Assembly: GCA_963556145.1 (NCBI GenBank)
Contig: OY744464.1
Location: 62,001 to 126,000 of the forward strand
Length of the DNA stretch: 64,000 nucleotides
Direction of reading: 5' to 3'
Source: Hygrocybe punicea
Taxonomy: Eukaryota > Basidiomycota > Agaricomycetes > Agaricales > Hygrophoraceae
Shown here piece by piece: positions 57,380-64,000 of this stretch. Every line of letters starts with the position of its first letter. Position 1 is the first letter of the stretch. The notes under the pieces were generated by a model that was not told the DNA's origin, searched no databases, and worked only from the letters and a program-made list of their open reading frames with translations. Made by a program: the position numbers and the translations under genes.

Positions 57380-58719
57380 GACGCAAAGTCCAATCTCTTG
57401 TGAGAGGGAGCAACAGACGCAAAGTCTAAGTCACCGCCAACCAGGATGACGCGAAGTCTACTTCCTGAGTGTGCATAAGGAATACAATGTCCACAGCTTT
57501 GTCACCTGGCGAGGTTTGTATTGCCCTCCCAACCTCGAGGGGTGGACAGCCATGTCCATTGACATGGGTCTGGCCCTCCCGAGGTAATGAGTGCACACCC
57601 AAACTTGCCATTTTCCCTGTTACGGTTGTTCGGGAGGGCGCGCGACGGAGGTCATACGGTTCCTGTGGTTGCTGGTGCTCCTTCCCGATTCTGATGATCC
57701 AGGGCAAGACCCGGAAGGCGAGGTCAAGGGTGTCGAAGTGGAGAGTCTCACACGTTTGCGATGAGACGATGACGGCGCATACGTTGACGAACCAGAGTTG
57801 CCCGATGCGCGAGAGGCTGTTTTGCGGAGTCAGTGAGTGGAATGTTTAACGGTTGATGTAATAGAATACAAATAGCGTTGGTGGTTCGAAACAAGTAGAG
57901 TCGCAGGACGACTACAATGGGGTTGCGAGTGGACGAAGGAGAGGGCTTAAGGGTACAGGGAGCGTGTAGAGTTGTATTGTAGCGACGCATACCGATGATC
58001 GCGCAAAGACGAGTTCTAGAATGAAGTGTTCGTCAGTAGTGAATGGATATATAGATAGAAATGAGACGACACGAAGTCTAATCTCCAGCAGAGCCAGCAA
58101 CTGACGCAGAGTCTAAGTTGCTGCCGTGGCCCATCCAGATTGACGCAAAGTCTAGATCCAGGATGTGCCAGTGCACGAGAATGAGTTTGACACTTACCAG
58201 CGACGGTTGGCTCCTCTGAGTCGAAGACATAGTGAGTGACTACAAATGCTACATGACCGAATCCGGATTACAAATTCTGTATAAGCCTTTTTTCGTCAAC
58301 AAATCAGCCTGTCGACTTCTACGTTTCCATTCAAGTAACAGTAAGTCATACCCGTCTTATCCCAGTCTTCATACCCAGAACTAGACTCTGTGTCATTCTG
58401 GTGGAGTTGAGACTTTGACTTTGCGTCGGTCTCGACTCACAGCGAGAGATTTGACTCTGCGTCGTCTCTTGCACGTACCTCGCAAAGCTGTTCAACATAA
58501 CTCACAATCATTATTCTAGGTTGCCTTGTGGTTCACCAGTACGCCACGTCCCGCGGCATCCAGTGCAAGACAAGTTTCGAGGTGGTAGTTTAACGGTTAG
58601 TCCTTTTATTTCATCCAACTTTGTGCAATCCCGGAATTCGACTATGCGTCGTTCCAGCAAAGTAGGGACTTTGACTTTGCGTCAGTCTTTACTCACCGCG
58701 AGAGATTAGACTTTGCGTC
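57380..58719. promoter_or_regulatory. Divergent control region with four triads of GACGCAAAGTC
   Basis: Between the transposase start (57163) and the passenger start (58836). Forward copies start at 57380, 57416, 57448, 58068, 58103 and 58142; reverse copies start at 58384, 58417, 58453, 58640, 58673 and 58709, allowing one or two changes from GACGCAAAGTC. Spacing inside each triad is 32-39 bp. The sequence between motifs is also conserved (AATCTC...GAG, GCAAC), so each triad is a copy of a module of about 100 bp. The sequence between the triads (57470-58060) holds only weak open frames. Confidence 0.8.
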
Positions 58720-58835
58720 GTCTCTAACCCTCTTCCTTGAATATTAGAGTGACTGCTGTCTCAGATTCTGCCGTTAAGTTCATTGGTCCTCAATGTCCAT
58801 CGATCCGCTGGAACTCCTTCAACAACGCCGACCTA

Positions 58836-61016
58836 ATGGTACAGGTTGTGTCTATGACAAGAGCTTATACTTATTCATATCATCCTACAGAACCTATAGG
58901 CCCATTTGATGCTCGTGTTGCTGCAATCATAGATGGTTTCCAGCCCGGAGTAAATGACACGATAATCACATCACCCAACATGGACATCATCTATAAGCCT
59001 CCGTTAGGTAGATGCCTGGTTCGTTTAAGAAATGATTGCCGCTACGCAGACGACGATTACATGTTATGGCCGCAACCTTTTATGGAGGAATATTGCTGGT
59101 TGCCCGTTATTCCTCGCTGTCCCGAGGATCCTGCTGATCCACTTTCGATCATGTGGTGGAATCCCACTGCTGCTGACTTTATCCCGACAAGTCGGCAATT
59201 TGTAGAGGGTCTTGGTAAGCTTGAAATCTCAAAGGCGGTGAAGTTGCGGGTTGTGTGTGAGGCTCTTTTTGCAAGGATTATGGATTACCAAAAATCAGGC
59301 GGAAATAATCCCGTTGTGCTGAATCTCCAAGTTGCTTTGCGCCACTCAATATGTCGTTTGGAATCTCTCACGACGTTTTACAAGGAGATGGTGTTTGGTG
59401 TCACTGAAACTCAACGTTGGTACCTGGAACTAGTCGCTGTCGTGGACTATATCACGATTTTCAAGCCACGAATGGAAGGCAGTCTCCCGAAAGCCGAGCG
59501 TGTGGCTTTTGTGGTTGGCGCATTCACCGAGAACCCGCAATATGTTCAGGCCGCCTTCGATGCTGGTATTCCTGTGTGGTTCATGCGACCTCTTCAAACT
59601 TTATCTTTGGGCGTGAACATTATGTCTGTTACTACCCTTCGATCTCCCGAAGATTTTCTCACAATGACCGATTGGACCGAGAGCCCATCATTCCCTGTCA
59701 TTCACAATGGGTCAAACAACGTTGAAAAGGTCAGGCAAATCCACAATTACGCCCGCACACGCTTCCAGTACCCAGACCCTTTCGCTGTCATCGACGATCC
59801 ATTTCTTGTAGGAGGGAGTGTACCAACAGTTACAGCGACGGTACCAATGGCTGAGCTCGAACGCCCTCGCACGGTTAATGGAGAGAGTGTACCGATGGTT
59901 ACTGAGAGAGTATCAGTGGCCGAGCCCGAACACCCTCGCACCATTAAGGTCACCAAGAAAGCTCGGAAACAGTGCAGTGCCATTAGTTCAGGTATATTAT
60001 CAAGTCTCTTCATGTATCAATGCTTATCGCTTCCTGCAGTGGGAACCAAGAAATCTAATTCTAGCTGGAAGCCCGTTCAAGCCAAGTTTCGAGACCCTGA
60101 CAGTGACCTCATCCCTCCGTCAATCTTCACATGGGCCAATGCCCTTCTCCACGTTAATACCGAACCTTCTCGACTGAAGGCTCTGTGTAAGAGTAATCCA
60201 CACGATGGACACTTTGTTTTCCCTGATCCCAGGCTCTTGGTGGGCCCGAACACCGAGGCAAGGCAAGCCTTGTACCTCGTCAATTGGTTGGACCAGCGCC
60301 AACTATGGATATCTCGCGTATCTCGTGCAGACTCTGCTGCTCGAGCTTTGTCAAATCAAGAGTGGCGCGACTGTCTATCAGGTCTATGTTCAGAGCGTAA
60401 CAAACAAATGACCTCGACTCGGGCTAGCCAACGCCGTGCCGACATCATCACACTGATCGGCCATTTGTACAAGGGGTCCGGTTTGGTTGCAGACATGCCC
60501 CGTACCCAAATCTTTTGGAAAGAGCAACAACTGATGGCGCCTGACGGGATGTTGCCTGATCGCAGGATTGTCCAAGAGGTGCTGTGGGAGCTGTATGAGC
60601 TTAACTTTCGTTTCGAATTCCTGGCCCTGGATGGCCGAGCCCATAAACCCAGAATGCCCTCAGGGATCGAACAAGAACCAGAGTTTAGCACCCGCCAATA
60701 CGAACTTATGGCATGCTTCATGGCATCCAACTCTGGTGACCCCAGTTTCCTCGTAACTCAGATCCCTTCGACGAACGGTGGTCTCGCTGCGGACGACTGG
60801 CGTGAGCGTCTCCAATATCTTTTGGCGATGCACAAGGTAATGAGAACTTGGGATTGCCAACCACCAGATGGGTTTGAGCTTGGGTTTGGAGCCGTTGATA
60901 CTTTCACAGAGCCAAGCGTCTCATTGCTTGAAGAAGCGATTGCCACTTTCTACACACAGACTTTTTTTGATTACTTTGGACGTGCGGCCACTATTCCTCA
61001 CAAACTCCCGTTTTAA
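58836..61016 (+). CDS. Passenger 1: Agaricomycete hypothetical protein of unknown function
   Basis: The frame is open from 58737, but the first good ATG is 58836 (MVQVVSMTRAYTYSYHP). Conserved-looking blocks: PFDARVAAIIDGFQPGVND, WPQPFMEEYCWLPV, FGVTETQRWYLELVAVVDYI, YVQAAFDAGIPVWFMRP, VEKVRQIHNYARTRFQYPDPF, two tandem ESVPMVTERVSVAEPEHPRT-like repeats, FRDPDSDLIPPSIFTWANAL, LYLVNWLDQRQLWISRV, FWKEQQLMAPDGMLPDRRIV and FELGFGAVDT. A 48-bp GT..AG intron (59992-60039) keeps the frame open even when unspliced. I recognise this as a multi-copy Agaricomycete family but know no function. No catalytic motif, signal peptide or membrane segment is seen. It lies head-to-head with the transposase. Confidence 0.75.
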   Translation: MVQVVSMTRAYTYSYHPTEPIGPFDARVAAIIDGFQPGVNDTIITSPNMDIIYKPPLGRCLVRLRNDCRYADDDYMLWPQPFMEEYCWLPVIPRCPEDPADPLSIMWWNPTAADFIPTSRQFVEGLGKLEISKAVKLRVVCEALFARIMDYQKSGGNNPVVLNLQVALRHSICRLESLTTFYKEMVFGVTETQRWYLELVAVVDYITIFKPRMEGSLPKAERVAFVVGAFTENPQYVQAAFDAGIPVWFMRPLQTLSLGVNIMSVTTLRSPEDFLTMTDWTESPSFPVIHNGSNNVEKVRQIHNYARTRFQYPDPFAVIDDPFLVGGSVPTVTATVPMAELERPRTVNGESVPMVTERVSVAEPEHPRTIKVTKKARKQCSAISSGILSSLFMYQCLSLPAVGTKKSNSSWKPVQAKFRDPDSDLIPPSIFTWANALLHVNTEPSRLKALCKSNPHDGHFVFPDPRLLVGPNTEARQALYLVNWLDQRQLWISRVSRADSAARALSNQEWRDCLSGLCSERNKQMTSTRASQRRADIITLIGHLYKGSGLVADMPRTQIFWKEQQLMAPDGMLPDRRIVQEVLWELYELNFRFEFLALDGRAHKPRMPSGIEQEPEFSTRQYELMACFMASNSGDPSFLVTQIPSTNGGLAADDWRERLQYLLAMHKVMRTWDCQPPDGFELGFGAVDTFTEPSVSLLEEAIATFYTQTFFDYFGRAATIPHKLPF

Positions 61017-61431
61017 CTTTTAGCTGATGCCATTGTTTCTCCCCATCTTCGTGTAATGTTCTCGTCTCGTAATGTGACTATTCATGACTTCTCATGTGTG
61101 GCATGTGAATTGTCTGCTCACGGTCATCTTTCACCACAATGGTTTGCAACTAACGAAGATGAAATGAACTGATGTCTATCTTCGTCTGCAGAACTGCCTG
61201 TAAGTAATATTATTTGCTTCGTGACATCATCTACTGATTCAAGGTACATTTGCTGTCACATTACAGAGGGAACAATAACAGTTACAACAGTGCATGCAAT
61301 GTCTGAAGGAGGTTTAAACAAGCGGTGTGGCTTTCTTCGATGAGTGGCCTTCACATTGACTTCAAGGTCAGTTCATATAAAGGTTCTGAATCGTTCCTGT
61401 TTCATCAAATCCACACCATCCTTTCGTTACT
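61017..61431. other. Spacer between the two passenger genes
   Basis: No gene is seen. One isolated GTTTAAAC (61312-61319) lies about 110 bp before the second passenger start. Confidence 0.6.
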
Positions 61432-63607
61432 ATGGTCGGACGCAGATCACAGTTTACTCCTGCTCAGGACGCATATATTAACAGCTACATGCAAGCATTC
61501 GAGGCCAAGGTGTACGAGCTTGATCCTGACTTGAAAGGAATGAAGGGTGCTTCCTTAACAAGGTGGAAGCAGGACACTGCGGAAACTATCAAGTCGTCAT
61601 CTCTGTTTCAAGACCAACTGCTTTGCGAAGGGGATGTGACTCTGATGACCTGGACCATGGTATGTCAATTCACGTCATGATTCAGGGGATTGATTGGTTC
61701 TTCAGCGAATCATCCGCAAGTTCACAAACCGCTTCAGCACTATGAAACGAAAAAGCCAGTCCACGTCAAACACTCATGGAGATCAATTTTTTATCAATCT
61801 CTCCTCAAGTGTTACTGGGCGCCAGCTCTATGAACAAGAACGAAAGAACGAGATCAATACTGAGGCTGCGAAACTTCGAAAGGATGCTGATACTGATGGG
61901 GGGCATGCAGGGTTTTACCAAGTCGTTTTGAAGGAGATGTGGGAGGACGAGGAGGATCAGCAGGCATATGAGAAAAGGGCTGAGGAAGTTGAAAGTGATA
62001 TTCCTCGGTGTGCATTTCTTGATCTTTCCTATGGCTATGATTTAACATGACCGGGTCACCTTAGAAATCAGAAAGAGTTTATGAAAGCAGCATGGTTTGC
62101 CCTCAAGACGCTCTGCCAGAATGGTAAGCTTGGCCCTGCTGAGATGATGCTGTTCTTCGCATTCCGTGATGAACATGGCGATCTCGATAGTGGTGTGTAA
62201 GTGCACCAACCGGCCCTCTGTAGTGCCACACCTAATAAAATGACAGAGTCAATGCCCATTCAGTCCATAACAAGCTTGATATGAGATCCCAGCTCAAAGA
62301 CTTCACAGAGCATTTCGAAACGCCATGGTTTCAGTATGCCGAAAGGGTCCTCCCTCGTGAGTTGCTGCATGAACTTGGACACGCTATGTTGCCTTAATCA
62401 ATTCACCAGGACCCAGCATCAAGAGTGATGACTCCACAGACCTTCAAATTCCTCGTAACTCTGCAGGAATACCTTTGTTCCCTGCTGTCGAGTTCAACAA
62501 GATGATTTTGGGCGATATTCGTGCCATTCTGGAAAAATACTTCAGCACATTGTGGTGTAAGTCAGTCCAGTACAGCCTTCTGCTGGATTATTTCGAGTGA
62601 TTACACCTAGGTCATACCTGGCCAGCCGATCAGCATTTTGCTGCAATACCTTGGGCTGATATTTCCGTTAACCCTTCCGACTATTATGATGTGCAAAGTT
62701 TCATCGTCCCAGTCAAACTGCAAGCGCCAGAGCTTATGTCACTTGCCCACATTATCATTCTCTCGGAGTATCTTGCTTCGACAGCTTCCAGAGACACTGA
62801 TGAACAACCATTTATGTTCCTGCAGAAGGCTGAGATTCTTAGATGCATTGGTGACCATCAGGCTGACATTGAAGCGCAGCACACAGCTGGTGATGAAGAA
62901 GACAGCGACGATGATGACACAGAACTTGGGGCCATTGCTGCTGGAGTGCACGTCCCACTTGTGCATGAGTTGCAGCGCAAGGACACGACAAGTGAGGCAC
63001 CGGTGACAAGTGTCAGTGAGGCAGAGGATGGTGAAAATGCAGAGGAGAAAGTGGTAAGTGAGAACAATACTACAGAGAGGGTGCTGATGCAGAATTGCAG
63101 CATGAGAATGCCACAAGTGAGGCTGCGGGGACAAGTGTTGGTGAGGCAGGGAACAGCAAAAACGCAGGGGAGAAAGTGGCAATAAGTGAGAGCCCTACTG
63201 CCAAGGAGACACTGAGCAACGGCAAGGGTGGACAGGTAGGACATAATTCGGAGGAGATTGAATGCGAAAGCAAGAAGTCGAAGACACAGAGAGGCAGGAC
63301 AACTGGCGGCATTCTTTTCAGTACACGAAGGACATGGTCTTGCGTTGCTGAGAACTCACGAAAGACACGATCTTCTGTTGCCGAGAACTCACGAAAGACA
63401 CGATCTTCTGTTGCCGAGAACTCACAGAAAACACAGTCTTCTGTCGCTGAGAACTCACAGAAGACACGGAGCGCTCATGGTACAAGTGATGGGACTGTGA
63501 CTCGTGGGACAAAGCGCAAAGCGGCAGGGATTCAGGAAAATCTAGAGTACGCTATCTCCTCCTTTTCCTGCAGCAGCAGCAGAAAAACTGAACTACGGGT
63601 TGTTTAG
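61432..63607 (+). CDS. Passenger 2: hypothetical protein with N-terminal basic region and C-terminal repeats
   Basis: ATG 61432, MVGRRSQFTPAQDAYINSYM. Introns: 61660-61705, then about 61997-62055, 62200-62247, 62360-62410 and 62557-62611, all GT..AG. The joined frame reads RIIRKFTNRFSTMKRKSQST, EFMKAAWFALKTLCQNGKLG, HNKLDMRSQLKDFTEHFETPWFQY, FPAVEFNKMILGDIRAILEKY, HTWPADQHFAAIPWADISV, an acidic stretch, and two diverged blocks of about 125 bp (TSEAPVTSVSEAE, TSEAAGTSVGEAG). It ends with four 11-residue repeats (ENSRKTRSSVA) and a basic GTKRKAAG. A frame change near 63060-63090 needs a short intron or is a defect. Family of unknown function. Confidence 0.6.
63337..63470 (+). repeat. 33-bp coding tandem repeat
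   Basis: GAGAACTCAC recurs at 63350, 63383, 63416 and 63449, a strict 33-bp period encoding ENSRKTRSSVA-like units rich in Ser, Arg and Lys. Confidence 0.95.
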
Positions 63608-63769
63608 GGGTAGGCCAAGCAGCAAACGTGCGAATACACAAAATAAACGCAAGACGAGACACTGTATGCTTTAATCCTGTGTGGCATTAACCTGCTAACT
63701 TTCCAATTGTGCAGGTGGCTAGGATTGTGTTTCATCCGATTCAACAATGTTTAATCTGCTCAATGTATT

Positions 63770-63955
63770 TAATTTAAATCACTTCAACCATGTGTGTTTA
63801 ATCCACTGAGCTCTGAATTTCGGATTCCATTAAATCCAAGTTTCATTACCCACTACTTAAATTACTCCTGTTTAAACACGTAAAATTAGCTGTCTGTTTA
63901 AACAAAGTTCTGTTTAAACTTGATTTGCATTATAAAGTACATTGCTTAAGCAAGA
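63770..63955. repeat. Right end of the KDZ element: GTTTAAAC/GTTTAA array
   Basis: Exact GTTTAAAC at 63870, 63896 and 63912, with weaker GTTTAAT copies upstream. Inverted, the outer 50 bp or so match the left end. The remaining 45 bases of the window show nothing. Confidence 0.75.
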
Positions 63956-64000
63956 CTCCTAGGGAGGCTGCCTGACCACCATTACCATGTCCCTTCAACC

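Larger units (their letters stand above)
52933..63955. mobile_element. KDZ-class DNA transposon, about 11 kb, with two passenger genes
   Basis: The region is bounded by similar inverted ends. The left reads GATTAAACAATGTAC...AATGCAAA...GTTTAAACA; the right, inverted, reads GCTTAAGCAATGTAC...AATGCAAA...GTTTAAACA. Clusters of GTTTAAAC lie just inside: seven exact copies at 52965-53199 and three at 63870-63919. Inside are a KDZ transposase (minus, 53216-57163), a 1.6-kb divergent control region with twelve GACGCAAAGTC motifs, and two plus-strand genes (58836-61016, 61432-63607). All three genes look intact, unlike other elements here. The exact end and target duplication were not resolved. Confidence 0.6.

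Noticed and set aside
57426..57990. Small genes between the motif triads (93 and 80 codons on the minus strand, 126 on the plus strand)
   Set aside because: No motif, no supporting splice pattern, and mutual overlap on both strands; more likely control-region sequence.
58836..61016. TET/JBP dioxygenase as KDZ cargo
   Set aside because: No HxD...H iron-binding arrangement typical of TET/JBP was found in the 759-residue frame.
1..64000. CRISPR arrays, tRNA or rRNA genes
   Set aside because: No regularly spaced identical repeats with unique spacers, no cloverleaf and no rRNA segments were recognised; the window is eukaryotic.

Overview
The window looks like a repeat-dense block of a basidiomycete (Agaricomycete) nuclear genome. 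Evidence: short GT..AG introns of about 45-60 bp, Plavaka and KDZ transposases, a DIRS-type retroelement, chromodomain Ty3/gypsy elements, and several lineage-expanded Agaricomycete hypothetical families (P-loop NTPase, JmjC-like, 759-residue unknown). The genus cannot be told from the sequence. No tRNA, rRNA or CRISPR array was seen, and no ordinary housekeeping gene was recognised.

Layout. (1) 1-14330: a minus-strand hAT transposase relic is split by a 12.3-kb Ty3/gypsy chromovirus (237-12569, 5-bp duplication GTAAT). That element itself carries five later insertions: a TA-flanked foldback element in its 5' LTR, a 1654-bp solo LTR and a hAT-type non-autonomous element at the start of gag, a second TA foldback in the gag-pol junction region, and an 849-bp palindrome in the chromodomain. 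Every insertion leaves an exact target duplication. (2) 15240-18240: a decayed DIRS element (RT, RNase H, tyrosine recombinase) holding a 148-bp solo LTR. (3) 18553-26400: a spliced P-loop NTPase gene on the minus strand, three non-autonomous DNA elements, and a 5' fragment of a second NTPase gene whose fifth codon region is split by one of them. (4) 27016-34856: a minus-strand hypothetical gene split by a second 1654-bp solo LTR, then a Plavaka transposase relic whose 3' end is inverted. (5) 34857-44305: a three-level nest, a TA foldback element containing a second chromovirus copy (34926-43997, minus) whose 3' LTR contains a 2-kb TRIM-like element with identical LTRs. (6) 44810-52450: the C-terminal part of another Plavaka, a decayed JmjC-like gene and an unknown gene with a Gly/Lys repeat. 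(7) About 52930-63955: an apparently intact 11-kb KDZ DNA transposon with GTTTAAAC-rich inverted ends, a spliced KDZ transposase on the minus strand, and two intact-looking plus-strand passenger genes.

The most interesting points are these. The divergent promoter inside the KDZ element carries twelve copies of an 11-bp motif (GACGCAAAGTC), arranged as four triads, two in each orientation. Both chromovirus copies carry an ASCH-like (PUA-superfamily) domain after the chromodomain, plus a conserved extra ORF running into the 3' LTR and a -1 frameshift heptamer at the gag stop. Nearly all in-frame stops in the older elements are TGA where a homologue has or implies arginine CGA, which is the signature of CpG decay; the KDZ element and the TRIM-like element appear free of it.
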